Shown here one piece after another: positions 1-12,784 of a DNA stretch of 64,000 bases. The position numbers were made by a program, and so were the translations under genes. Numbering within the stretch: position 1 is the first letter of the stretch; each line of letters begins with the position of its first letter. The notes under the pieces were generated by a model. That model did no database searches and was not told the DNA's origin. It worked only from the letters and a program-made list of their open reading frames with translations. This DNA comes from Stictocephala bisonia (taxonomy: Eukaryota; Arthropoda; Insecta; Hemiptera; Membracidae). The stretch covers positions 124,001 through 188,000 of the forward strand of contig JAQJVL010000568.1 of assembly GCA_035578905.1 (NCBI GenBank). Reading direction: 5' to 3'.

Positions 1-1989
1 ATGCTGTTACCTAATCCTTGAGATTACCAAAAATAATAACATTATATTCTTAAAATTATTACTAATGTTATCATAAAACTAATATTACTAACTCACAAAA
101 CCTACTAACAATTGTTTAACCAAGTCTATATTCAAAAAAGGCATACAACTACTTTACGGATTTTCTTTTTCTCCTTAAACGTTTGTAAATATGGTTTCTG
201 CTTACCCACTTGCTTTCAACTAACAAGTTAACTTAGTTTGTGCTTGTATAAACTAAAGTAAGGGCGAAGTTTCAAGTAAACTTCTAAAGACAGCGTGAGA
301 AGCTCAGTCACTGAACATTTGGGATTTACTGTAATATTGAATATATAAGGCAAACGAAGTGGTTTATTTTTAAAACTCTACCCTTAGAGAAACAGTTACA
401 CGTATCGTATTATAAGAATATTTGTTTTGGTCTGGAGATTACTATATTTGTTGTGTTAAATAATCTTAAATAATCCATCATACCGAGTAGGTTATTGAAT
501 ATAAATAACTGTACACTAATATATTGTATTAAAATATAACTATGTATAAAAAACCATATAAAATAAAAATAATATATAAATTATAAATAAAAAATACATA
601 GCTAAAAAAGGGATAATATTTTCTGATAATATCGTTGCTGTTTTGGAATTATGTGTATTAACATTTCCACATGATTACAATTTTAAATTGCCAAAACAGA
701 GCATGTTTAAATTAATGTTATCAATTAATTAACAATCTTAATCACAATCATAAAAAAATTTTAAATAATTAACAAAAAATAATTCAGTTGGAATGTATTT
801 ATATATTGGTAATTTATTCTCCTTTAGGGTATTGTAAGAAACCTTACTATGCATTTTTTAGAGAATACAACTATCTAAATGTAACTACTGCATGACTATT
901 TTAGAACTGGAGAGCGAGTAATTGAAAAATTAATAGGTTTTTAAGTTGAAATAATACATTCTATTTGACGAAATCAATATTACTTCTAATACATGTTCCA
1001 GTTTTTGGAGAAAGAGAGATACAGGTGCATTTTATGTAACTGTCCATTCTTGTTAGATCCTGTTGAGTTATGTTGCTTCAGAGACATTGACGAGGTTACT
1101 GTCAATGGCAATAACAATTTCTCCAACAATGCGATACTAGATATATCGTGAGTTCACAGGGCTGGTGTATAATCAAATTATTTCGTAGGTAAGAAAATAC
1201 AATAAAAAATAAAATTTGCAGAGTATATTTGTTTTCTATATATTTCTTATTTTCTTAACATTTAATGTTACTGTAACTTATCCTCAAGTAAAAACAAGTT
1301 TACTATTATCTTTGGTAGTTAAAATTGTTTTTATGGATATTATTAACTAATTTCCAATCATTAAAATAAAATCTTACGCCAACAAAGAATTAAAAAAATA
1401 TAGGTCCCAATAGTATTAAATTTTAATTATTTTATGTTGTTATGTTTTAAAACTCAGCAATTTTAAGATAATTACACCTTATTAATAAAATAATTATGCT
1501 TTTTAAAGAGTAACATTATTATTATTTGTGGAAACTTGTATATTCCAGTAAATTTAAGGTCTTGTTTTTGTGTGAATTTTCATATTATAAACTTTAAAAC
1601 ATGTACTATTACAATTTAAATAAACAATCAATGTAAATTTCTAAAGAGTTCTTAGGTAAAATAATATGCTTTGAAATGAATAGCTTCACATGATGAATTT
1701 TTATTTAATTTTTCAATAATGACAAGTAACGAGTTCTTGAACACTACACTAAAATCCAGAATAGAAAAATATGTGAGATTTGTAATAAAGCATTTTATTT
1801 CTTTTTAAGTCCAAATAAAGTACTATACTAACATATATTTTATATTAACATAATCTGCATGAAACCTTTTCTTTACAAAACAGTTTTGAATGAAAGAAAA
1901 TCATGAATAAAATGTAAAATAAACGATAGCAAATTTCTTAAATCATAAATAATTCATGTTAAATTCGTCTAAAAAAAGAAAAAAACGTG
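1..1989. other. AT-rich sequence without recognisable features
   Basis: No coding frame, tandem repeat or mobile element is supported here. Confidence 0.6.
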
Positions 1990-2164
1990 TTATCGTAAAT
2001 ATAAAAGTATACTAAAACTCCTTTTATTTATTAACTCTTTGTGAATAGCTGTGATTAACTCAATTTCAGGTCTGACGATGCAATCCATATAAACTTCATA
2101 TAATCGCGAAGTATCTTTAAAAATTGTCCTTAATCTATACTTGGAAAAATAAATATATTTTTTT

Positions 2165-2394
2165 TGATCCGCCACCAATCTTGAGTTTTTCAGCACGCCC
2201 ACTAAAGGATTTTGTCCTCCATTCTTCAGGTGGCACCTCGCTATGGGATTTAACTATACACACTTGAATTCAAATTTCTTCATTTGACCGTCTAAACCAC
2301 CAAAGGTAAATTTAGATGTGGTTGGCAAATCATGAATATAGTGGCGTTGCCAACCTTATTGTACTGAAAAACTCAAGATTGGTTGCGGAACAAT
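2165..2394. repeat. Foldback with 27-bp inverted ends
   Basis: The arm ending at 2193 (ACCAATCTTGAGTTTTTCAG) is repeated inverted at 2364-2390 with about two mismatches over 27 bases, about 170 bases apart. Read outward, both arms encode the same peptide, VLKNSRLVA(D/E)Q, so they may be two opposite copies of one former exon or of a transposon end. The minus-strand frame 1990-2202 (70 codons) includes the left arm. Confidence 0.45.
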
Positions 2395-2859
2395 AAATAA
2401 GTATTTATTTTAACATCTAATGTTAAATACAACCAGTAAGGTAATACCGATATCATAAAAATGATACGCACTTTTGTATTTGGTAGTTTAAGGTAGGTGC
2501 GAACAGTCGTCAATTTAAATATATGACACGTCCTCAAAATAGTGTACAGATTTGGGGAGCGTCAGATTTGTACAGTGATGTGTGTTAAGCAAATATGGTT
2601 TTCCACAGTGTAAAAATACATTCTATCTGTTAACTGAATTTAGTGGAGTTACATCATAAATAAATGGTTCTAAAGAATTAGCACAAACTTTCCCGCATAT
2701 AAAACACTAAAACAATAAAAACTTTAAAAATTACCAGTTTTATTTCCATGTATGTTTTTTTGACAACCTAAAAAACTTTCGATCAAAACTTGCTAATTAA
2801 GATAGAGAAATGCGATTTTTACTAAACTATTTTGAATTGTAATCCACATATTAACTGAA

Positions 2860-3010
2860 AATTTAATCAAAACCGTTATAAACGTTTTTGATAAAATGCA
2901 AATTTTTTAATACATACGGACAGAAAGACGCACATACGGACAGACATCCAAAATGATTTTAATTAAAAAAAAACCTTTTTGGGTCAGGGGACCTTAAAAT
3001 GGATTTTTAG
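2860..3010 (+). repeat. Probable transposon 3'-end relic with CGGACAGA repeats
   Basis: Contains ACATACGGACAGAAAGACGC and a second ACATACGGACAGAC, followed by an A-run and GGGTCAGGGGACCTTAAAA. Such CGGACAGAC strings beside GGGTCAGGGGACC are common at insect transposon ends (from memory). No coding part is visible. Confidence 0.3.
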
Positions 3011-3850
3011 ACCAACTTGAAAATAATTTTTTTAGACAATCACAATACTTTCTCTATGTTCACTCATATGGGAGAGAGTGAAAACAAAAAAGTAATAGTG
3101 CGTACATATGTCTCAGTTATTGGTTTTCAAAATCACATCTACTGTATCATGTATGTTTAGCGTTATGATATACAGTTTATAAGATTTTCTTTGTGAAATA
3201 TTTTTGTTTTGTAATGTATTATTAAAGTTGTATATAGAAATATACGAGAAAATAAAACTTGTACACATAATAATTAGCATTAACTAACGTCAATTTACCT
3301 GTACATACAACATTTTATAAACAGTTCAATGAACAGAAAAAATTAAACACAAAACAAATAAATACATCGAGAGATCATAATTTTTATTAAGTAAAATTAG
3401 AAGGTTAACACCCCCAAAACATTAGAAAAAAGATAAAAGTCGTTTTATTTTACCGGACAACAAAATAATTAGTACTACATAATTTGATATCAGGGTAATA
3501 GATTATTTATGATGTGGCTGTGAAATAAAATATTACTGTCTTGGTGACACAGTCCGCTGTAAGGTAATTTGACGGGGAACGCCTGCAAACAAACGGTGAA
3601 CGCAATCTGGGTACAGCTCTCAAATTGCATCGGGAGAAAAGCACGGCGTTCGTTGTATAACTGAATCATTGATTAAAATGTCATAAATAATAAATGGTCT
3701 GTACTATGCATATATAAAAACCACATACACGTACCCTTGACCCTCCCCCGCCACAATAAAATTTGTTGAGTGTTTTCACCGATCAAATTTGACCATTGTT
3801 AATTAGAAATACTGAGGGACCTTGCTCCTTTCAAAGTATTTTTACTACAA

Positions 3851-4372
3851 GTGCAGAGGTACTGACCCATCTGCTCAACCCTACACGTGCAGAGGTACTT
3901 ACCCACCCGCTCAATCCTACACGTGCAGAGGTACTGACCCATCTGCCCATCCATACACGTGCAAAGGTACTCACCCACGCCCACCCATAAACGTGCAGAG
4001 GTACTGACCAATACTCCACCCCTACACGTGCAGAGGTACTGAATTACACGTGCAGAGATACTGACCCACCCACCAACCCCTACATGTACAGAGGTACTGG
4101 CCAACCCATCCACCCATATACGTGCAAAGTACTGACCCACACGCCCACCCATAAACGTGCAGAGGTACTGACCAATACGCCCACCCCTACACGTGCAGAG
4201 GTACTGAATTACATGTGCAGAGGTACTGTCCCACCCACCAACCCCTTCATGTACAGAGGTACTGGCCCAACCACCCACCCATATACGTGCAAAGGTACTG
4301 ACCCACACGCCCACCCATAAACGTGCAGAGATACTGACCCACCCGCCCATTCATACACGTGCAGTGGTGTTG
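3851..4372 (+). repeat. 36-bp CACGTG minisatellite, array 1
   Basis: About 14 units of 36 bp with consensus GTGCAGAGGTACTGACCCA followed by a C-rich half (CCCGCCCACCCCTACAC), joined at CACGTG. Because 36 is a multiple of three, long frames open on both strands, including 183 codons on the minus strand. These translate to low-complexity 12-residue repeats and are not believed to be genes. Occasional deletions change the phase. Confidence 0.9.
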
Positions 4373-5633
4373 TGGTATATATTACACACATCAAGAAGCT
4401 CATTTGATGTGTGACAAGCCGTCGCTTTATCACCTTAGCTAATTTAATTTGTTTCTTAGCTAATTTGTTATTATTATTTTGTCTCCTTAGCTACTTTTTA
4501 TGGTTATATGATCGTTCCAAAACTATTTTTTAAACCTTGTATATTCTAATACTCTTCCTACAACATTTTACAATTTTAATATAATATATCTTAAAGCTCT
4601 TCATCTCTTTGACATTGTGATATAAAAATGTAGCCAAGTTGAACGATATTGCATTATTTAATAGAAAGTTATAGACGGAAAATACAAACAAAACTGGACA
4701 GAAAGGTTCGAAGGCAGGCAATATCGGATAAAGAATGATATTGTAATTGAATTTTAATATACGTCCAACAAGTGGTGTTTTGTCAGAAAGCCTTAATATA
4801 AATGGTTGTGGTTCCAGTCACTTCATTTTTCACTTACATTGTTTCTATTCTCTTATTACGTATTTCTGTTGTTAATTTGAAAGTTTCTTTGTCTTAATAA
4901 TCGTTAGTTTTTTATAAGTCAGTATTTTTATAATTTAAACTAACGATATTACAAGATTTACAAACAAATTTGAAATTGTATCTGCCTTTACTATAAAGAG
5001 TTTATTTTATATTCAAATGCCCCAATGAACTTCAATATCAAAATATTTTTTCCCGTAATGAATAAGACGAAAATATCCAAATTATTACAGTTGATTAATT
5101 ACAATTACAATAATTTAATTTAAGTTAAACTTAATTGCTATATTAAACCCCTGCCCAATATTTTAGATCAAAAATATAATTTTAAAGAAGCATTAAAAAA
5201 TACACACGTAAAAATTACCTTCTATTATTTATTCGCTTTCCTTACAAGTATATTGGTAACGTTTGTTATTTTATTATTTCAAAAATGTGTATAAATAATT
5301 TAAAAAATAAAAACAGAACACAAAATAATTGTTTAAATAATATTTTTAATTTCATAACTCTTATTATTTATTTTGTTCTTAACTAGGCATGAAACCTATT
5401 AAAGTAATAAATAAATATATTAATACCATTACTTGTTGTTCTAGAAAGGTTAGTAATATATGATTGGCCAATATAACCATTTAAATTGGAAAGCGTAACT
5501 TTTAATTAAATTTACATACATTTAGTATTTAAAATTCAAAAAGTGCACTACCTTACGGCCATAAACTGTATATTACTCGCTGGCATAGTTCATACTATTC
5601 TTAATTAAAACAATGATTTATGTCAATAACACA
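4373..5633. other. AT-rich sequence without recognisable features
   Basis: Short frames such as the one on the minus strand near 4530-4720 have no support. Nothing else is seen up to the (TA)n tract. Confidence 0.6.
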
Positions 5634-5635
5634 CA

Positions 5636-5684
<49 letters not shown>
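5634..5684. repeat. (TA)n microsatellite
   Basis: About 25 TA dinucleotides. Confidence 0.95.
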
Positions 5685-5686
<2 letters not shown>

Positions 5687-6433
5687 TGTTTAGAATAACA
5701 GTAAAAGTTATTACTAATATGCGAGTTTGTCAAGTTGTTTGTAAAGATTTCTTAAAACATTAAACATTTTCTTTATAAACGTCATATACATTTTTTAAAT
5801 ACGACTTTTAAGAAAAATATACATATCAAGTAAATGGCATAAAATATTATAAATTATTTACAATTGAATTATGTGAACACTATGCTTACAAAATTAATAT
5901 ATTATTATCAATACTTGTCATATTTTTACATTTGTAAAAAAATGTGCTGTTAAGTTTGTAATGCTAACTGGATAATTTATATGAAAATATAGTTGTTATA
6001 TAAATCCATTTCTTTATCGTAATGAAAATAATAAAACCAAATCTTAACTAGCAGAAATATAAAATGCTTTAGTGATATTTCTTTTAAATATATGACATTG
6101 GGCAATGACAAAAGAATTACCTAGGACTTGACTGCGAGCAGAACTAAATATGAAAGACGTGACAGGTATGTGTGGCTTTATGCATTCCATCCTACATTCT
6201 GCACTTTATGTTTTTGGATACGTTTTCAAACCTGACTAGTGTATCTGAAAAACGGATGGATAATAATAAACACTTTTATATTAAGTTCTGAAGAAAATAA
6301 ATTATATGAATGATATTTAGTAGTTTTAGACATTTGTCCAGTTTTATTAATTTTGTTTGAGTCAATTTAGCTATTTATATTTATAATGTATGAGTGGTAA
6401 TTACCATAACAATAATAAGACGCTAATTAATAG

Positions 6434-6720
6434 TTTTTTAGTTAGAATAATACGTGTTGATACTTGTACATGTACAGTATAAGTAAACGTCATACACACA
6501 AATTTATTAGAATATAAGTAAAAAATTCACAAATATTATAGTGATCGATTTTGGTGAACCACGCTCACCTTCTTCGATCTTAGGGATTCACAAATCCAAT
6601 CAAAGGATTTCACAAAAGATTGGAAAATGGTGTTCAACAACTCAATTTATAGACCTATGATCACGTGACCCCATCGGCTGGAATCGTCAAAATGGCGGCT
6701 GCCATGATATTATTGGTTAA
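6434..6720 (-). mobile_element. Terminal region of the Penelope-like element
   Basis: This lies 3' of the GIY-YIG fragment. Its left 170 bases (from AATACGTGTTG through GGTGAACCACGCTCACC to GGGATTCACAAA) recur as arms of the foldbacks at 11650-11845 and 47450-47793. Penelope-like elements often have complex terminal repeats, so the three copies are probably one family. Bases 6620-6720 are not obviously in the foldbacks. Confidence 0.55.
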
Positions 6721-6881
6721 TCCCTATTGGCTGTTTCTTCTGTTCTCTTAGTCACTGAATTTACATTATTACAAACTATTTCGGGATCAAAATTAATCCG
6801 TTCAATAACTAATTTATTTATACAATCCTTAAATTTTTCTTTAGAAATAAATAGCTATTCCCAAGCATTCATAATACAACC

Positions 6882-7169
6882 CTATTTACAAACTTCTAGA
6901 ATAACCACATTTTCATATATTTTTAACAAGCTGTGGGTACAATTCAGAAGTTGTTTAGCAACATTAGATCTTTCAGGCGTCTTATTTTTAAAAACAAAGA
7001 CATGATAATTATGTCTTTTGCGAAAATTTACAGTCTGGCCTATGTAAAATGCATTACAATCATTACATATAATATTATAAGACGTTATTGTCAGATCTTT
7101 GATTACAATTCTATACAAGTACAACAGCATTAAACTATATATGAATTGCAGAAATGAAACAGTCGTCAT
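6882..7169 (-). pseudogene. Penelope-like retroelement, GIY-YIG endonuclease fragment
   Basis: The minus-strand frame contains a GIY-YIG-type segment: a CNDC zinc-binding-like pair, then AFYIGQT, then an arginine and a histidine a few residues on (FRKRHNYH), and later a region around SNVAKQLLNCTHS that matches the usual pattern after the catalytic core. In Penelope-like elements this endonuclease sits at the C-terminus of the reverse transcriptase. Here only about 95 codons remain, a stop lies just upstream of the first Met, and no reverse transcriptase is visible to the right. It is a 5'-truncated dead copy. The sequence downstream (6434-6720) is repeated elsewhere in the window, consistent with the element's 3' terminal region. 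Confidence 0.75.
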
Positions 7170-8560
7170 ATATCAAGGCTAGTCATTTACTTTTGGTTTC
7201 TTTTTTAAAAATTTATTTTAACCCTCCCTATTAGTAAGTTTTTGCCATAAGCAAAAAGAAAAATACACATTTACACTATGTATGTATATATTTCCCTTCA
7301 GAAAAACATAAAGAAAAACAAGTTTTTATTGCAAACTAAATATAAATTTTTTACAATATTTATACATTTTTGTTTTGTTTAAACAATTTATAAACTGTCC
7401 CAACTGAATAAATTTTTACTTTTCCGTGTTTCATTGGACTCAGTAGAAAATATGCTACATATGCAACAAACTGTAAATGCTATGGAATATATGAAAATAT
7501 AAAGTTTCATTGCGATTATCCAAAACCAAACAAACTTTATCAGAAAAAAATAGCTAAACTAAAGCGAAAATTTAAAATGTTTAGTTGAGGTATTTACAGT
7601 ACAGTAATACCCATGAAAAATGTTACCTCATTATTTTTACCATGCAACAACGTATATGATTAGTAAAATTCATAAATTGGAGTTCCCCAACCCAAAACCC
7701 TTCCATTTTCGCTCAGAACTCTCTGTTGACGTTGCTTTCCCAGCTTAGCGTTTTCTTCCCCTTTCGTAAAACCACTCTACATCTTGTATATTGAAGCTGT
7801 AATGTTATTTTCTATTTATTTACTAAACTTAAGGGCTTATTAAATTAATAGAAAGAATGCGCAATCAAAAACATGGGGTTTTTAGAAAAATAAATAAAAA
7901 CGTATTAGAATAATTTAAAAATAATTTGTATAAATATAAATAATACTGTTAAATTATTCAAAATTGTAACTAAAAGGTTTGTTTTGTAGTATTTAAGGTC
8001 CCTAAAGGTTATGGTTGAATTGAGATTACCATTAAAAAAACAACGAGCTTTTACGAGATTTAGAGAGCATCATACAATATTGTAGATAGTGATGTTACCG
8101 TACTATCACATGTAAGGATCTATTGGCACTCCCATTCAACTTATACGTGATTCGTTAGTATGGTTTTATATATTTTTAGTATTCCGTATTAAATACGCCT
8201 TTTTAGGATGTAATGTGTTTAAGGCTAACAACTTAAAAAGTAGATTTTAAGGACATAATTTATATGTAAATGAAACTTTGTAGGAAAATAAACGAAACAG
8301 ATTCATGTTATTTTATAAATACTTTGGTTTGTATTTTGAATATTAATAATAATTATTATAATTAATAAATAATATAGTTATATAATTAGGTGATCAACTA
8401 AAAAAAAAAAAAAAAAAAAAACAATTTACATTCCCTTAGATGCCACTAAGATCAAACCATTTTTGAAGGTAGTTATGTTATGTTTACAGACGGATGCTAG
8501 TGTTGGAATGTGATATAACTAATGGTTTTTGTTTTTTATTTGTTATTACGAAATAAATTA
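7170..8560. other. AT-rich sequence, only a poly(A) tract
   Basis: Upstream side of the Penelope-like relic. No reverse transcriptase motifs found in six frames by eye. Confidence 0.55.
8400..8421. repeat. Poly(A) tract
   Basis: Twenty-two consecutive A residues. It could be the tail of a retroposed copy, but no element is recognisable on its left. Confidence 0.9.
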
Positions 8561-9720
8561 ATTTAATATTACATAGTGACTCAATATTGTTTGTTCAGGA
8601 GAACCTTATGTTTTATTGTAATCCTGGAATATCATACAACATTTACAAATTTATATAACATTTTGTCTGGGCTCCATATTATCCAAAACTGCACAGTTTA
8701 TTTCGTCTCTGGACTAGCCCCTCTTTGCTTTATTTTGGTTTTCGTTCATCTGTTGGTGTGAGTTTGGATCCTTCTCTCCTGTTATATTTTTGTTCCCGTT
8801 GTTCAATTGTCATCATTTTCTATACGGCTGTCGATTATAGATATGACTGGATAAATTCTCATTGACCTTCGTTCGGCTCCAGGGTTCAGAAGGAAAGATT
8901 GCCAGCATTGCCATTGCCTTACACGATGTCATCTGGGAAATGGAGAACCTACAGGTTGTGCCTACCACTTTGGACATATAGAAGAGGGAGCTGCCTCCTA
9001 CTTCCACCCTACCTCACTGTGATGTTCACCGGTTCCATAGGCAGTAAACTTCTGCATTCCTGTAAACTCTACTCATATTATTATTTTCCTCCCGTGCTGA
9101 AGTTTATATATTTTGTTTTAAAAAAATTAAAAAAAGAAAATAAGATGAAGTATGGGACAAAATGGATATGTAATGTAACTGTGTTTGTTAACGGGGTTTT
9201 TGGGGGCCCTGTATAAAATACAGGGGCGTATTAGGAGCCACCTGGATCGCCCACAGGATACGGTGGAATTATTAACATAAACCTGAAGTTTGATTTTTTT
9301 TAACTTTTCTGAATTTGCATACCTTCCCAATTTCTTGCCGTTTACGTTGTTTTGTAGTTTTATTAATTTATTGTTATCTTTTATGTGTGTCATGTGTGTC
9401 AATGTTTATATGTATTTTCCTTTGTTAGTTTTAATCAATATTTTTTTTATATTATTATAGTTTATATTTTGCTTTGATTATACCTATAGAGCATTTTACT
9501 ATTTTTGACCTGTAATTATAATTGTCCATCTTTGCTATTTATTTTTTGCTTTATATTAAATTGTTGTTCTCACTGAAACTTCGATTAATTTGGTTAAATA
9601 ACTATATTTTGACCACAATTTGTTTTTTTATTTTTTTATGTCTTCTAAGTCCGGTGCCTTTGCTTCCATATTCGGTGGGCTCAGTGATTTTTTTCACGAG
9701 GGTGAGTTGCTAGGTTGAAG
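8560..9720 (+). repeat. Possible diverged plus-strand relative of the 49-51 kb region
   Basis: An exon-like block 8879-9060 follows an acceptor-like TTCGGCTCCAG. It resembles 50155-50000 on the minus strand: GGAC(C)AT(G)TATAGA, then a GCTGCC-rich stretch and CCACCCTACCTC / CCCCACCTACATC. It is followed by T-rich sequence (GTTGTTTTGTAG) and a GGTGGAAT-type motif as in the other copy. The similarity is weak and judged by eye. Confidence 0.3.
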
Positions 9721-10083
9721 GATATAAATAGTTTAGTAATAGAAACATTAATTTTTTCTCGTTAACTTTAAGGGTGAATATAAAACAAATTGAATTAAGT
9801 ATGATTATCAGCAATGATAATGTGAAAATAAAATTGGCATTGACACTCAAATTTATATAATAATTATTAATGTTCCTCTTTTTGAATTTTCGGTGAGTTT
9901 GGGAGGTTATCTGTGTAGCAAGGGATCGTGGTTAAGTTTAAGTAGCAAAGTTTTGAAATATGTTTTCTGTAGATATTTTTTACAACTTTAATTGCATTTT
10001 CTAAAATGTTTTCTTCCAAGATATTTTGAGTAGTTGACTAAAGCTCTGATGACATCTACAATACGTTCTCCTATCCTTCTATA

Positions 10084-11393
10084 CAATTACTGCCCTGGGG
10101 GGGGCAGTAGTTTAGACCCCCCGTAAAAGTACGTTGTATAGAAAATGTTGATCATAAAGCTCCGTGAATCACTGTAATTGAACAAAATAGTCCTTAATTT
10201 GACTACAACACGAATTATGACTACTGAAAAAAATTTGTCCTATATGATATGAATTTACTATAACACTATTTTTTCAGGTTCTGAAACTAAAAATTTATCA
10301 ATCATTTTGACATATAGAGATTTACCATACCCGTGTTTTGGATATTATTTCTCTGTTTTGAAAACAAATTATATATCATTTTGGATGGTGTTTTTCTGTG
10401 ACAATAACCCATCCCATTGAGAAAATTTACCGATATGTATTGTAAAATAATTATACTTTCAATGTGTTCATTCAACATAATTTATTTTAAGGCTAGTCCA
10501 CTTTAGGGTAAAAACCCTGGTCCATTTGTAAATAAATTGTTGCTAATATCTCTAAGCATTTACTAAGCTAATTTAATTAATTTAAGCTAAATTAATTTAA
10601 GCTAATTTACTAGCATCTAAATTAGCGCTAAATTTGACTATTACATTTATTTAGCATTACGTTTTCAAAAATTAAACGTGTTGTTAGGTGCTACAGACAT
10701 AATCGCCTAACTATTCATACAGAGTAGAAACAAAAAGGTAGGAATGAGTATTTTCGCAGGAGTTGGACACAACAAAAGCATGCTATTGTATCGGGTACAT
10801 ATGATGATTGTGGAGCCTCCCCTACCCCATCATTTAGAACTTCCCCATTGTTGGTGTGGGACTAAGCCGTGATACCTTGGAACGTTTCATGCTGTGTTTA
10901 TACAACTTAATGTTTTTTTTAACCTTAACATATTTTTTAGGGGTGAGAACATATGCTTTGTTTTATATAGTTAGGTATTTAATACAACATTTGCATAAAA
11001 CATTAATTATATATATATTACCATAAACGTAGAGAATTACCTTTAACCAGTACTGTAAGAAATAAAGTTCTTAAATTTATAATTTGATTCAAGTTTTTTT
11101 GCGAATATGGAATTTAATATACTTGTATGTGAGGCATATAAATTCAAGAGGAATAAATTTCAGAAAGTATCCCATATACACTTATTTTTGAGACTGTGGT
11201 TATATTATGTTACTATATAACTAGATAAGATAAAATTCACTTTTCTGTCAGAGCATAAAAGATAACTTGTAATGAATTAGCTGTTTTAAATTATATAAAA
11301 GAATTATTTTACGCTTTTATACCCAAAATAATTTGAACCTTACTAAAATATTTACTCAAATGTTATACTGCCCCCCACCATGGCAGTAATTGT
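10084..11393. mobile_element. Candidate TIR element of 1.3 kb with self-complementary ends
   Basis: The left end (10084-10110) and the right end (11366-11393) are inverted copies of about 27 bases, a CAATTACTGCCC core with a run of G/C and then GCAGTA. Each end is also internally dyadic (ACTGCC...GGCAGT). No transposase frame is visible inside. A diverged relative of the conserved block at 37.85 kb lies within (10740-10900). A chance inverted repeat cannot be excluded. Confidence 0.35.
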
Positions 11394-11649
11394 ATTTATT
11401 ACTAAAATTGATAAACGTTTTAGTTAAATAATGGAGAAAAACGAAATATGGGAAAGCATTCTTAGTTACTTCAAGTCAGGGACATTCTTTAAGTAATCTG
11501 CATTGTTAGGAATGTTATTATTTTTACAATTATGATTTTTGTTGAAATAGATAATATGATTTACATGAAATTAAAAACTTAATGAATCAATTACGGTATC
11601 CATGAGGTTCAAATTGATTTTTTTTAATTAGCATAATACGTGTTGGTAT

Positions 11650-11845
11650 ATATACAGTACAAGTAAACGTCACACAACACAAATTTATTACAATATAAGC
11701 ACAAAATGTACAAATATATTACAATACAAGTACAAATTCACGAATATTATGGTGATATTCGTGCATTTTGTACTTGTATTGTAATATATTTGTACATTTT
11801 GTGCTTATAATGTAATAAATTTGTGCTGTATGACGTTTACTTTTA
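11650..11845. mobile_element. Foldback dimer of the Penelope-terminal repeat, short version
   Basis: Two inverted copies (about 11652-11747 and 11755-11844) meet at a 7-base spacer between CGAATAT and ATATTCG. The outer ends read as a TACAGTACAAGTAAACGTCA type sequence and its complement. It lacks the inner GGTGAACCACG part seen at 6.5 and 47.6 kb. Confidence 0.65.
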
Positions 11846-12734
11846 TTAATTTATTATTGCTGGTTTTTACGTTACGTAAGGATATATTTTTTAGCCTTAC
11901 TCTGACCATTTTTCTTAGACCAAAACTCTGTGTGGGGAACTTATACAGACACAGTAATGGGAAGGACTAGTACAGTACAATATAATATTACTGACAAAAA
12001 CTGCTAATCCAGGTTGCATTTAAATCTGCACTTTCTTTAAGTCATGACGTCTTAAACCACTCAATCAATTTAGCGTGTACGAAATAATTTAATATAGATT
12101 TGATATTTACAAATATTTTAAATATTATTGTAATGACACACACAACAGTAAATTAATAAGTACATAGAGCTCAATATTAAAGTGACTGAATATATGGAGA
12201 ATGCGATACATACAAAGTTCCCTTAGTATTATAATGATAAATATTATCTTAAAAAACATAGAAACTAATGGAAATGCAGGTTTTTTTCAATTACACAAGA
12301 CTCCCAGTTTTTATGCTGCTTTTAAGCACATTGTCAAAAGTTTCCTAAAATATCAGGTTGAATAAATAAGTATACTGTAATAAATAATTCAAATTCTATA
12401 AGTAGTTATAAGCATAACATTAAAAAATTAACAAAAACGCATTCGGAATGATAGTAAAAGTATAATTAATACAAGTAAAAGCATGAATTAATTTGACGCA
12501 CTTTATGGCTAATTTGCACTATACAGAACCTTAAAATAAAAATTTAAATCCAGAAAATTTTTTAATTAATAATAGTAAATTGTGTTTTATAAACACTTAG
12601 TGAATTAATGATTGATACGAATAATCATTGATAAAAAATTATTAGTAAATATCGTTACAAAACATTTTTAATAAATGTGAGTTTATGCAGTGACTGCAAG
12701 TAATTTGGCTGTATATACTTATTTTTTCTTATTA

Positions 12735-12784
<50 letters not shown>

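Noticed and set aside
3799..4350. 183-codon minus-strand frame, and several plus-strand frames, across the minisatellite
   Set aside because: The unit is 36 bp, a multiple of three, so stop-free frames arise automatically. The product is a low-complexity 12-residue repeat that changes phase at each indel.
6727..7005. 92-codon plus-strand frame
   Set aside because: Antisense shadow of the GIY-YIG fragment, which has the recognisable motif.
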